64,000 nt of DNA from Sphingomonas trueperi (GTDB taxonomy: Bacteria; Pseudomonadota; Alphaproteobacteria; Sphingomonadales; Sphingomonadaceae), in contig NZ_JAATJB010000005.1 in assembly GCF_011927635.1 (NCBI RefSeq), positions 248,001 to 312,000 on the forward strand. Direction: 5' to 3'. The position numbers and the translations under genes were made by a program. Of the stretch, positions 23,294 through 31,123 are shown in pieces. Below the pieces are notes generated by a model. That model ran no database searches. It worked only from the letters and a program-made list of their open reading frames with translations, and was not told the DNA's origin. Every line of letters starts with the position of its first letter. The stretch's first letter is position 1.

Positions 23294-23341
23294 GTTGGCG
23301 TATGGCGCCAACCCTTGGTCATCTGTGCCGTATTATGGCAC
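23294..23341 (+). promoter_or_regulatory. Inverted repeats upstream of a sigma-54 promoter, possible enhancer sites
   Basis: Two short inverted repeats, GTTGGCG...CGCCAAC (23294-23312, 5-base centre) and GTGCC...GGCAC (23325-23341, 7-base centre), lie 55-100 bases upstream of the -24 element at 23397. That is where enhancer-binding proteins of the PspF/NtrC class bind. The stretch between (about 23342-23390) is AT-richer than average, as a bend or IHF site would be. Binding is inferred only. Confidence 0.45.
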
Positions 23342-23394
23342 CATGACACTTCGGTGAATTCTGCTAAGTAGTTGAAAACAAACTCTGGTGGAAA

Positions 23395-23411
23395 CTGGCA
23401 CGGGTCCTGCA
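23395..23411 (+). promoter_or_regulatory. Sigma-54 promoter of the small exported protein pair
   Basis: CTGGCACGGGTCCTGCA has GG (23397-23398) and GC (23409-23410) separated by exactly 10 bases and matches the YTGGCACG-N4-TTGCW consensus at all but one core position. It shares TGGCACG and CTGCA with the psp promoter at 3209-3226. The start site would be near 23422, about 50 bases before the ATG at 23474. Confidence 0.82.
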
Positions 23412-23473
23412 GAACATCGAGGTACCGGCGAAAGCGAAGGAGCGTCGGCCCTTAAAGCAGACAGGAACCTGAC

Positions 23474-23752
23474 ATGAGCCCAATTCGCACACCCAAAATC
23501 CTCGGCCTGATACCGGCCGCCGTGCTGCTCGCCACCACCCTGACCGCGGCTGCATCGGCCCAGGCTGCATCGGAGCCCGAGCAGACCAAGGCGGCCGCGA
23601 AGAAGGACCTTCGCACGCTGGACCCGATCGCCCGACGCCTCGTCTGGTGCGTCGAGCGCAAGGCGGCCGACGGCTCGGAGAAGAAGATCAAGCAGTGCAA
23701 GACCCGCGAGGCCTGGATCCGCGAAGGCAACGATCCCTTCCGCGAATACTGA
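23474..23752 (+). CDS. Small exported protein with QCKTR motif (paralogue 1)
   Basis: 92 aa. A signal peptide of about 32 residues (cleavage near ASAQA) precedes a short basic mature part with two Cys: LVWCVERKAADG and IKQCKTREAWIREGNDPF. The two Cys may form a disulfide in the periplasm. It shares this mature pattern (C-V, about 20 residues, then QCKTR-x-x-WI and D-P) with the next gene. Behind a sigma-54 promoter, so expression is probably induced by stress or a specific signal. Function unknown; sphingomonads carry many such short QCKTR/CKTR proteins, in my recollection. Confidence 0.75.
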   Translation: MSPIRTPKILGLIPAAVLLATTLTAAASAQAASEPEQTKAAAKKDLRTLDPIARRLVWCVERKAADGSEKKIKQCKTREAWIREGNDPFREY

Positions 23753-23812
23753 TCGCCCGTACCCACCTCTGACATTTCACGAAGCCTACCAACCCCCGCA
23801 TCGCGTGCGGCG

Positions 23813-23834
23813 GAACGATCCCGCACGCCTTTTT
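23813..23834 (+). terminator. Hairpin with T-run between the two paralogues
   Basis: GCGTGCGG (23813-23820) pairs directly with CCGCACGC (23821-23828) as an 8-bp self-complementary arm, or with the preceding GC-rich bases; TTTTT follows at 23830. The hairpin has little loop, so its strength is uncertain. It could partly stop transcription before the second gene. The ribosome site for the second gene (AGGAGAAGAG) follows directly. Confidence 0.4.
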
Positions 23835-23847
23835 CAGGAGAAGAGAC

Positions 23848-24111
23848 ATGACCAAGTTCGTTCGTACCGCTCGCATCGGCGCCACCCTGTTCGGCGCGTG
23901 CGCCCTGGTGGCCGTCGCCGCAGTTCCCGCCAGCGCCGCATCGGAGAAGTCAAAGCGCGCCGAAAGCGCCCTGACGGCCGAGGCCGGTTCGGTTCGGGTG
24001 TGCGTGAAGTTCGAGGCGCCGACTGGTACCCGCATTGCACCGCCGCGCCAGTGCAAGACCCGCGATCAGTGGATCAAGGATACCGGCGTCGACCCGCTCG
24101 CGACGCGCTGA
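23848..24111 (+). CDS. Small exported protein with QCKTR motif (paralogue 2)
   Basis: 87 aa. ATG after a strong AGGAGAAGAG site. Signal peptide of about 31 residues (VAAVPASAAS), then a mature part with VRVCVKFEAPTG and RQCKTRDQWIKDTGVDPL. The same two-Cys plan as the previous gene shows a tandem duplication with strong divergence outside the motif. It may be read from the upstream sigma-54 promoter. Periplasmic or secreted; no enzyme motif. Confidence 0.75.
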   Translation: MTKFVRTARIGATLFGACALVAVAAVPASAASEKSKRAESALTAEAGSVRVCVKFEAPTGTRIAPPRQCKTRDQWIKDTGVDPLATR

Positions 24112-24113
24112 AC

Positions 24114-24158
24114 CCTGGCCGGCAGCGGGTGGGAGTACCGCCCGCTGCCACCGCCAGG
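24114..24158. terminator. Strong hairpin between convergent genes
   Basis: GGCAGCGGG (24121-24129) pairs with CCCGCTGCC (24141-24149) and the stem extends through CCTGG (24114-24118) with CCAGG (24154-24158). It lies between the end of the exported-protein pair and the stop of the convergent gene at 24160. No long T-run, but the position suggests a bidirectional terminator. Confidence 0.65.
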
Positions 24159-24159
24159 A

Positions 24160-25317
24160 TCACAGCGCCTTCTGGTAAATCAGATACTCGCGGTTGATCT
24201 TGCTTTCGATCGCATCGGCGATCGCGATCATCCCCTGATTGTCGTCCAGGATCCAGCCGATCTCGCCCCGGCTCGCGCCGTAATGGGTCACCGACGCGCG
24301 GCGGATATATTCGATCATCATGAAGGCCAGCTGGCTCGCCATGCGCGAGCTCTGCAGCCGCTTCACCACCCCCATCAGCGGCACGCGCATCGTCCGCGCC
24401 TTCGGGCGACGCAGCCACAGCAGCAGCTTGGCCCAGCCGAAGGGCAGCAGCGAACCCTTGAGCGGCTGCAGCGGCTCGTTGAGGTCGGGCAGGGTGACCA
24501 TGAACGCGACGGGTTCGCCGTCATATTCGGCGATGCGGATCAGGTCGTTGAACACCAAAGGCTTCAGCTTCTTGCCGACATCGTCCACCTCGGGCTGGGT
24601 GAGCGGCACGAAGCCCCAATTGTCCCCCCATGCATCGTTGAGGATGGCGAGGATGATCGCGGCTTCCTCGGCGAACTTGGCCTTGTTGACCTCGCGAATG
24701 CGGATGCGGGTGTTCTTCTCGCCGGCGGCGACGATGCGCTGCACGATCGGCGGGAATTCCTTGCTGATGTCCAGCTCATAGGTGACCAGCTTCTTGGCCG
24801 GGCCATAGCCCTGCGCCTCGATCCAGCCCTGGTAGCGCGCCGGATGGTGGCCCATCAGCACCGTTGGCGGATGGTCATGGCCCTTCACCAGCAGGCCTGG
24901 TTCTTCCCAGATCGACAGGCTCACCGGGCCCAGCGTCCTGGTCATGCCCTTGCCACGAAGCCAGTCCTCGGCCTGCGCGATCACCGCAGCGGCGACCTCA
25001 GCATCCTCCGCCTCGAACAGCCCCCAGAAGCCGGTCCCGGGGCCGAAGCCCTGCTCCGGCGGCATCTGCAGTGCCAGCGTGTCGATATGCGCCGAGATGC
25101 GGCCGACCACCTTGCCCCCGCGCTCGGCGAGGAACAGCTGCCCCTCGGCATGGCTGAACCAGCCATTTTTCTTCGGGCTGATTGTGGCGGCCACTTCCTC
25201 GCGCAGCGGCGCGACCCAGTTGGGATCGTCGCCGTTCAGGCGGTAGGCGAGTTCGATGAACGCCTTGGTATCGGCCTTGCCCGATACGGGCCGGACCTTG
25301 AGATCGGCACTAGCCAC
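24160..25317 (-). CDS. GNAT-like acyltransferase of YghO type, possible ceramide synthase
   Basis: About 385 aa from a GTG at 25317 (GGGGAT upstream; further upstream starts lie in the promoter). The C-terminal region (TLGPVSLSIWEEPGLL, then EIGWILDDNQGMIAIADAI with NREYLIYQK) has the GNAT-type pattern with an E-x-x-W-[IV]-L-x-D-N end. This family includes E. coli YghO and, as far as I recall, the GNAT-type bacterial ceramide synthase described in Caulobacter. The presence of a sphingolipid cluster at 34-38 kb makes N-acylation of a sphingoid base a plausible role. It is divergent from a fatty acid desaturase. Identity as ceramide synthase is an inference. Confidence 0.6.
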   Translation of the reverse strand: MASADLKVRPVSGKADTKAFIELAYRLNGDDPNWVAPLREEVAATISPKKNGWFSHAEGQLFLAERGGKVVGRISAHIDTLALQMPPEQGFGPGTGFWGLFEAEDAEVAAAVIAQAEDWLRGKGMTRTLGPVSLSIWEEPGLLVKGHDHPPTVLMGHHPARYQGWIEAQGYGPAKKLVTYELDISKEFPPIVQRIVAAGEKNTRIRIREVNKAKFAEEAAIILAILNDAWGDNWGFVPLTQPEVDDVGKKLKPLVFNDLIRIAEYDGEPVAFMVTLPDLNEPLQPLKGSLLPFGWAKLLLWLRRPKARTMRVPLMGVVKRLQSSRMASQLAFMMIEYIRRASVTHYGASRGEIGWILDDNQGMIAIADAIESKINREYLIYQKAL

Positions 25318-25457
25318 GTGGAGTATCCCCAGAAAAACTTGATACGGCGCAATGCAGTCTTGCGTCCGAGAGCGCCTGTCAAGCGCAGGCATGCAGTGCA
25401 GCGAAACGGCCCCATGGGCGCCCTGTAATGCCACCTTGTAGCCACTATCTAAGGCCA

Positions 25458-26576
25458 ATGGCACTACCCATGACCCAATCGCTAGCCTTCGATCATCCGG
25501 ACGCCCCGGACGCCGAAATCTCGGCGACGATCGCGCGCATCCGCCTTTCGGGCGTTCCCGACGACCGTGCGATGCTGCGTGCCGCCGCGGAGCTGACCCG
25601 CGATCTCCATACGCCCAACAAGGCGATGTACTGGACCGACTGCTTCCTTTCGGCGGCGATCGGCTATGCCGGCATGGCGACCGCGATGTTCGCGGCTTCG
25701 CCCTGGGTGGCGGTGATCGGCGGCATCGTCGCGGTGCTCGCGCTGTACCGCGCCGAGCTGTTCATCCACGAGATCACCCATCTCAAGCACTCGCTGCTGC
25801 CGGGCTTCCGCACCGCGTGGAACGCGTTCGTCGGCGTGCCGCTGCTGCTGCCCTCGTTCATGTACGAGGGCATCCACACGATCCACCATGCGCGCACCCG
25901 CTACGGCACCGATCAGGATCCCGAATATCTGCCGCTCGCGCTGATGAAGCCGTGGACGCTGCCGCTGTTCCTGCTGGTCTCGGTGCTGATGCCGATCGGG
26001 CTGCTGCTCCGCTTCGCGGTGCTGTCGCCGCTGTCGCTCTTCTCGCCGAAGCTGCGCCGCCTCGTCGTGGCGCGCTATTCGGGGCTGCAGATCAACCCCA
26101 AGTTCGAGCGCCGCGCGCCCGAAGGCGAGTTCCGCCGCCAGTGGTTCTGGCAGGAGCTGGGCGCGAGCCTGTTCGCGATCACGCTGATCGGCATTACCGT
26201 GGCCGGAATCCTGCCGCTGCGCGCCTTCTTCGCCTACATCGCGATCGTCGCCTGCTCTGCGGTGATCAACCAGGTCCGCACGCTGGTCGCGCATCTGTGG
26301 GAGAACGAAGGCGAGCCGCTGACCGTGACCGCGCAGTATCTCGACAGCGTCAACGTGCCCGAGCCGGGCTTGCTGCCCTATCTCTGGGCGCCGGTGGGCC
26401 TGCGCTACCACGCGCTGCACCATCTGCTGCCGGCGGTGCCGTACCATGCGCTGGGCACGGCGCACCGTCGCCTTGTCGCGGCGCTGTCGCCCGACTCGGT
26501 CTATCACCAGGCCAATTACCCGACGCTCTCGGGGCTGGTGGTGAAGCTGGCACAGGGCACGATGCGCCAGCGCTGA
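25458..26576 (+). CDS. Membrane fatty acid desaturase
   Basis: 372 aa from ATG 25458 (another at 25470). Three histidine boxes are present: HEITH (HX3H), HTIHH (HX2HH) and HALHH (HX2HH), the di-iron site of membrane desaturases. Hydrophobic segments at about 60-105, 175-200 and 245-280 surround them. It introduces a double bond, or a hydroxyl, into a fatty acyl or lipid chain in the inner membrane. It shares a 140-base promoter region with the GNAT-like gene, so both may modify the same lipid pool. Substrate unknown. Confidence 0.88.
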   Translation: MALPMTQSLAFDHPDAPDAEISATIARIRLSGVPDDRAMLRAAAELTRDLHTPNKAMYWTDCFLSAAIGYAGMATAMFAASPWVAVIGGIVAVLALYRAELFIHEITHLKHSLLPGFRTAWNAFVGVPLLLPSFMYEGIHTIHHARTRYGTDQDPEYLPLALMKPWTLPLFLLVSVLMPIGLLLRFAVLSPLSLFSPKLRRLVVARYSGLQINPKFERRAPEGEFRRQWFWQELGASLFAITLIGITVAGILPLRAFFAYIAIVACSAVINQVRTLVAHLWENEGEPLTVTAQYLDSVNVPEPGLLPYLWAPVGLRYHALHHLLPAVPYHALGTAHRRLVAALSPDSVYHQANYPTLSGLVVKLAQGTMRQR

Positions 26577-26596
26577 TCGGCGTGAGCGACAGGCAA

Positions 26597-26637
26597 GGGG
26601 CCGGGCACCAGGCGGTGCGCCGGCCCCTTTCTTTTTG
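26597..26637 (+). terminator. Rho-independent terminator after the desaturase
   Basis: GGGGCCGG (26597-26604) pairs with CCGGCCCC (26620-26627), with an inner CACC/GGTG pair, followed by TTTCTTTTT. A textbook hairpin and T-run on the rightward strand. Confidence 0.9.
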
Positions 26638-26701
26638 GGCGCACGCCCTTGCGCACCTTCGGGCCGCAGCTAGGCTGGCGGCAGGATCGGAGGAGAGGGT
26701 G

Positions 26702-27487
26702 ATGCGACGGCTTTTCGCAGCGGCGGTGCTTTGTGCGTGGATGGCGGTGCCGGCAGCGGCGCAGACTCGCTGGCCGAACGGCGCCAAGGCGGCGGTGGTG
26801 CTCACCTATGACGACGCCCTGGAGTCGCAGCTCGATCACGCGATCCCGGCACTCGACACCGCCGGGCTGAAGGGCACCTTCTTCCTGGCCAATGTGAAGG
26901 AAGCCGATGTCGAGCGCTGGCGCGCGGCGGCGAAGGGCGGGCACGAGCTCGCCAACCACACGATCTTCCACCCCTGCACGCACGACGTCTATCCCGCCGA
27001 TCCGCGCTATGTGAGCGAGGCCTATACGTCTGCCAGCATGCTCCGCGAGATCGCCCAGCAGAACGTACTGCTCCGCGCGCTGGACGGCAAGGATCGCCAC
27101 GGCTTCGCCACGCCCTGCGGGCAGAGCCTGGCGGGCGGCAAGGACTATCTGGAGGACCTGCGCAAGGTGGGCACCGTCACCTATGTACGCGGCGTGGTCG
27201 ACACGCCGGCGAATGCCCGCGCGGATGTCGCCAAGGCCGATCCCATGCACGTCCCCGCACGCGGTTTTGGCGAAGGCGCGACGGCGGAGGAGATGATCGC
27301 CTATGCCCGCGAGGCCGAGCAGGGCGGCGGCTGGGCCGTGTTCCTGTTCCACGGCGTCGGTGGCGACTATCAGGCCGTGCCCGATGCCGAGCACCGCGCC
27401 TTGCTCGCCTGGCTGGTGCAGCACCGTAGCGAGGTGTGGGTGACGACGCTGCAGGGCGCGCTCGACTGGGCCAAGGCGCACCCCTGA
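26702..27487 (+). CDS. Secreted polysaccharide deacetylase
   Basis: 261 aa. Signal peptide ending PAAAQ. NodB-type CE4 fold: VVLTYDDALESQ (motif 1, catalytic and metal Asp), HELANHTIFHPC (motif 2, HTxxH metal site), and GGWAVFLFHGVGG near the end (motif 5 His). Start at 26702 after GGAGGAGAGGG. It removes N- or O-acetyl groups from an extracellular or periplasmic glycan; target unknown. It is flanked by terminators and a convergent gene, so it is probably monocistronic. Confidence 0.88.
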   Translation: MRRLFAAAVLCAWMAVPAAAQTRWPNGAKAAVVLTYDDALESQLDHAIPALDTAGLKGTFFLANVKEADVERWRAAAKGGHELANHTIFHPCTHDVYPADPRYVSEAYTSASMLREIAQQNVLLRALDGKDRHGFATPCGQSLAGGKDYLEDLRKVGTVTYVRGVVDTPANARADVAKADPMHVPARGFGEGATAEEMIAYAREAEQGGGWAVFLFHGVGGDYQAVPDAEHRALLAWLVQHRSEVWVTTLQGALDWAKAHP

Positions 27488-27493
27488 GGTGCG

Positions 27494-28588
27494 TTAGGGC
27501 CGCTCGCCCGGCTTCAGTCCCAGCGCGGACCAGGGGAGGATCGCCCAGTCCGGCGCGTCGCAGGCGCGCTGCACACGGGCGAAATAGGCGCCGAGCCACA
27601 GGCCTTTCTCGGAAAGCGCCCAACCGGGAAAGTCCCACACCTCCGGGTCCGAATAGTCGCAACCGTCCTCGTCGCCCTCGGCCGGTTTGGTCATCTCGTC
27701 GGGATGGTAGCGCTTGAGCAGCGCCACCACGCCCGGCGCGAAGCGCTTGCTGCGATAGCTGTACCAGCCGTCGCTCTCCTCCGCCGGAATCGGTGCCGGT
27801 CCAAAATGGAGCAGATCGTCGAGCTTGAGTTCGCGGCCGGTGCGCATGTCGAAGCTGTGGCCGGCGGTGGCGAAGTCCGGATGCGCGGTGCCGGCGCAGC
27901 TCCAGCTCGCATTCCACACATAGCTCATGTGATTCGCGCCCAGCCAGGGCCGCTTTGCCTCGGCCACGTCGGTGCCGGGGCCGCCCTCATAGCCGGTGCA
28001 GGCGAACCAGGCGGAGACGTCCTGCCACTGGTTGCGGGCGAGCGCGTGGTTGACCGCCGCCAGCGCCGGCGCCGCATAGCCGCTCTCGATGCGGAACAGG
28101 CGGATGCCGGAAAGGGGCTCGCGGTACCAGCGGATCGTCTTGCCGTTGACCGTCTCCGCCTGCTGCGCGGTCAGGCTGAGCCCGGTGAGATGCCAGCGTT
28201 CATAGCCGCTCAGCTTGGGCGGGAGGTCGGTCGGAAGCCCCTCCGGCGCGCCCGCCGGGCGCAGGCGGACCGGCAGGCGCTTCGCCTTGGCGGTGGTCAG
28301 CGTACCGGCGAGCGTCGCGCCGCTGCGGGTCAGGTGCAGCTTGTCGCCGGTCACCCGCGATTCGAGGTCGAGCGTCTGGCCGCGGACGCTGCCCGATAGG
28401 TCGATGTCGAGCCGCGAGCTGAAGTAGAAATATTGGCCGAAGACCTCGCCCTTGTCCTCGCTGAGCGTCATCACGATCCGCGCCGTGCCGACGGTGCCCT
28501 GGTAGAGCTGCTCCGGCCCAGCCCGTGCCACGGCAGGGGCAAGCGCCAGCATGGTGGCGGCGAAGAAGCGGGCAGTGGGTCGGAACAT
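27494..28588 (-). CDS. Secreted protein of unknown function, 364 aa
   Basis: Signal peptide (MFRPTARFFAATMLALAPAVARAG), then a beta-rich N-terminal part with repeated charged strands (EDKGEVFGQYFYFSSRLDIDLSG) and a C-terminal part with RTGRELKLDDLLHFG and CDYSDPEVWDFPGWALSEKGLWLG, which resembles DUF3298-like domains. It lies 38 bases after lptG in the same direction but reads as an independent exported protein. No catalytic motif. Four Cys residues in the mature part could form disulfides. Confidence 0.75.
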   Translation of the reverse strand: MFRPTARFFAATMLALAPAVARAGPEQLYQGTVGTARIVMTLSEDKGEVFGQYFYFSSRLDIDLSGSVRGQTLDLESRVTGDKLHLTRSGATLAGTLTTAKAKRLPVRLRPAGAPEGLPTDLPPKLSGYERWHLTGLSLTAQQAETVNGKTIRWYREPLSGIRLFRIESGYAAPALAAVNHALARNQWQDVSAWFACTGYEGGPGTDVAEAKRPWLGANHMSYVWNASWSCAGTAHPDFATAGHSFDMRTGRELKLDDLLHFGPAPIPAEESDGWYSYRSKRFAPGVVALLKRYHPDEMTKPAEGDEDGCDYSDPEVWDFPGWALSEKGLWLGAYFARVQRACDAPDWAILPWSALGLKPGERP

Positions 28589-28626
28589 TTCAAAAGGCCT
28601 CAAGCGGGTGTTGCCGCGTGAATAGC

Positions 28627-29724
28627 CTATTCCTCGGTCCGCAGCAGCACCGCTTCGCCGATCATCAGGAACAGCAGGAACGGCGCCCAGGCGGCGAGGA
28701 AGGGCGGGTAGGCACCCAGATTGCCCATCGCCAGCGCGAAATTGTCGGCGACGAAATAGAGGAAGCCGAGCGCCATGCCGATCACCACGCGGACGAACAG
28801 CTTGCCCGACCGCGCCAGGCCGAATGCGGAGACGGCGCCGAGCAGCGGCATCAGGAAGGCCGAGAGCGGGCCGGACAGCTTGTGCCACAGCGAGCCTTCG
28901 AGCGCCTTGGTCGGGCGGCCCGCCGCCTTCAGCTCGCCGATCGCCATGCGCAGCTCGCTGAACGAGCTCGAATTGGGATCGACATGGGCGAGGGTGAACT
29001 GATCCGGGCGCACGCCCTGGCCGATGATCGTATCGGGGACCGGGGTCAGCGTAGCGCTGGCCACGTCGAAGCGCTTGACGTTGTCGACGCGCCAGCCGTC
29101 GCCCGCACGCACGCCGTGCTTGGCGGTGAGGATCGAGGCAAGCGAGCCCTTGTCGCGCTGATAGACGGTGATGTCGTACAGCTGGGCGGCATCGCCCTTC
29201 CCCTTGATCTGCTGCACGTTGATCAGGTTGCCGCTTGCCTGCACCCACACGTTGGCGCGGTCGCCGCGGTCGATGGGGAGTGGCGCGAACTCCACCTTCT
29301 TCCACTGCTCCAGCGTCGAGGTCGCGCGGCTGACGATGCGGTCGTTGAACGCGAAGGACAGGCCGGCGACGATCAGGCCCGAGAGCATCAGCGGCGCCAG
29401 CACCTGGTGCGCCGACAGGCCGCCCGACTTGAGCGCGATGATCTCGCTGTTCTGGTTGAGCTGGGCGAGCGTGAAGATCGCCCCGCCGAGCACCGAATAG
29501 GGCAGGAAGGTGGAAATGATCTGCGGCACCCGCAGCGTGGCGTAGCGCAGGATCTCGGCGTTGCCGTTGCCCGGATAGGCCAGGATGCCGGCGCTTTCGG
29601 TCAGCAGGTCGAGCGAGGTCAGCACCAGCACCAGCGCGCCGAGCAGCGCGAAGGTGCGGAACACGAACAGCCGCGCCATGTACAGCGACACGGTGGGCGA
29701 GGGAAACAGGCCGCGCAGGCTCAT
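28627..29724 (-). CDS. lptG: LPS export permease LptG
   Basis: 365 aa. Six predicted membrane helices in two groups of three flank a large periplasmic beta-jellyroll domain (about 130-260), the layout of the YjgP/YjgQ family. With LptF and the ATPase LptB it lifts lipopolysaccharide out of the inner membrane. In sphingomonads that lack LPS the same system may carry glycosphingolipids, which links to the spt cluster in this window. It overlaps lptF by ATGA. Confidence 0.93.
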   Translation of the reverse strand: MSLRGLFPSPTVSLYMARLFVFRTFALLGALVLVLTSLDLLTESAGILAYPGNGNAEILRYATLRVPQIISTFLPYSVLGGAIFTLAQLNQNSEIIALKSGGLSAHQVLAPLMLSGLIVAGLSFAFNDRIVSRATSTLEQWKKVEFAPLPIDRGDRANVWVQASGNLINVQQIKGKGDAAQLYDITVYQRDKGSLASILTAKHGVRAGDGWRVDNVKRFDVASATLTPVPDTIIGQGVRPDQFTLAHVDPNSSSFSELRMAIGELKAAGRPTKALEGSLWHKLSGPLSAFLMPLLGAVSAFGLARSGKLFVRVVIGMALGFLYFVADNFALAMGNLGAYPPFLAAWAPFLLFLMIGEAVLLRTEE

Positions 29725-30932
29725 CGCGCCGCCTCCGCCTTGCGACGCCGTCGCTTGGCCCCCGGCAGCAGCCGGCCGATCAGCTTGGCGGTCTTGGCGA
29801 AGACGCGTTCCAGCGCGCCGATCGGCTGCCCGCCGGGCACATAGGCGACGGTATAGTACATCCAGACGGTAAGCCCCGCGAAGATCGAGAACGGTACCCA
29901 CAGCGCGATGATCGGATCGATCAGCCCCAGGCTGCCCACCCCCTGCGCGTACTCGTTCACCTTGTGATAGGTCACGATCATCAGGATAGACAGGAACACG
30001 CCGAGCATCGAGGTGGAGCGCTTGGGCGGGATCGCCAGCGCCACCGCCAGCATCGGCAGCAGGAACATCGTCGTCACTTCCGCCATGCGATAGTGGAAGG
30101 CCGAGCGGCTGGTCTCGCGGTCGATCTCGGGGGCCGAGCGGTTGCGGCCGATCACCGCAAGCTCGGGCAGGGTGCGCTCGATATTGCTGTCGCCGCGCTT
30201 GCGGAACTGCTCGTATTTGGGGAGCGGGATCGGCAGATTGTGGGTGGTGAAGGTCAGCACCCGCGGCACCGGCGAGCTCTTGTCGTAATGGACGAGCGTG
30301 CCGTTGGTCAGGCGGAAGATGATCGTGTCGGGATCGTCCGAGCGGAGGAACTGGCCCTTCTGCGCGGTCACGGCCAGCGGGGTGCCGTCCTTGTTGGTCA
30401 TCTCGACGAAGATGCCGCGCAGGTCGCGCCCTTCGTCCTGGCTCGATTCGATCCGCAGCGTCATCTTCGAGCCGAAGCTGGTAAATTCGCCGACCTTGAT
30501 CGAGGCGCCGAGCGCGCCCGAGCGCAGCTCGAAGCGGAGCTGCTCGTAATTGTAGCGCGAGGTGGGCTGGACGAAGCCGACGATCGCGAAGTTCACCGCC
30601 GCCAGCACGATGGCGTACATGTACGGCACGCGCAGCAGCCTTGTGTAGCTGACGCCCACCGCGCGCAGCACGTCGAGCTCGGACGAGGTGGCGAGCCGGC
30701 GAAAGGCGAGCAGCACGCCGAGCATCAGCCCGATGGGAATGCCGAGGCCGAGATATTCGGGCAGCAGGTTGGCGAGCATGCGCCAAACCACGCTCACCGG
30801 ACCGCCCTCGGTCGCGACGAACTCGAACAGCCGAAGCATGCGATCGAGCACGAGCAGCATCGCGGAGATGATCAGGGTGGAGATCAGCGGCACCGCGATC
30901 AGCCGCGCCATGTAGCGATCGATCGAATTCAT
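29721..30932 (-). CDS. lptF: LPS export permease LptF
   Basis: 403 aa from ATG 30932; a longer in-frame start at 31037 lies in the divergent promoter region. MNSIDRYMARLIAVPLI opens the first membrane helix; the YjgP/YjgQ plan (three helices, jellyroll, three helices) follows. It has a basic C-terminal tail (AKRRRRKAEAAR). It pairs with LptG, whose start overlaps its stop. In a Sphingomonas the cargo may be glycosphingolipid rather than LPS; that is inference. Confidence 0.93.
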   Translation of the reverse strand: MNSIDRYMARLIAVPLISTLIISAMLLVLDRMLRLFEFVATEGGPVSVVWRMLANLLPEYLGLGIPIGLMLGVLLAFRRLATSSELDVLRAVGVSYTRLLRVPYMYAIVLAAVNFAIVGFVQPTSRYNYEQLRFELRSGALGASIKVGEFTSFGSKMTLRIESSQDEGRDLRGIFVEMTNKDGTPLAVTAQKGQFLRSDDPDTIIFRLTNGTLVHYDKSSPVPRVLTFTTHNLPIPLPKYEQFRKRGDSNIERTLPELAVIGRNRSAPEIDRETSRSAFHYRMAEVTTMFLLPMLAVALAIPPKRSTSMLGVFLSILMIVTYHKVNEYAQGVGSLGLIDPIIALWVPFSIFAGLTVWMYYTVAYVPGGQPIGALERVFAKTAKLIGRLLPGAKRRRRKAEAAR

Positions 30933-31123
30933 GCTGTTCGCTGAACGTCCTTCAGAGCTTGGATCCTTGCGCCCCTGTAACGGAAAACGGGCGGAAACGA
31001 TCCGGTCGCGTATAGCCGTGCTGAACGCCGATGCCACCCGGAAAGTGTCATGTCGTTAGCCACATTGCCGGCAGGCGCGCTGCCGGGGGTGACGAAATTG
31101 CGCCGAACGTATATGGGCCCGCG

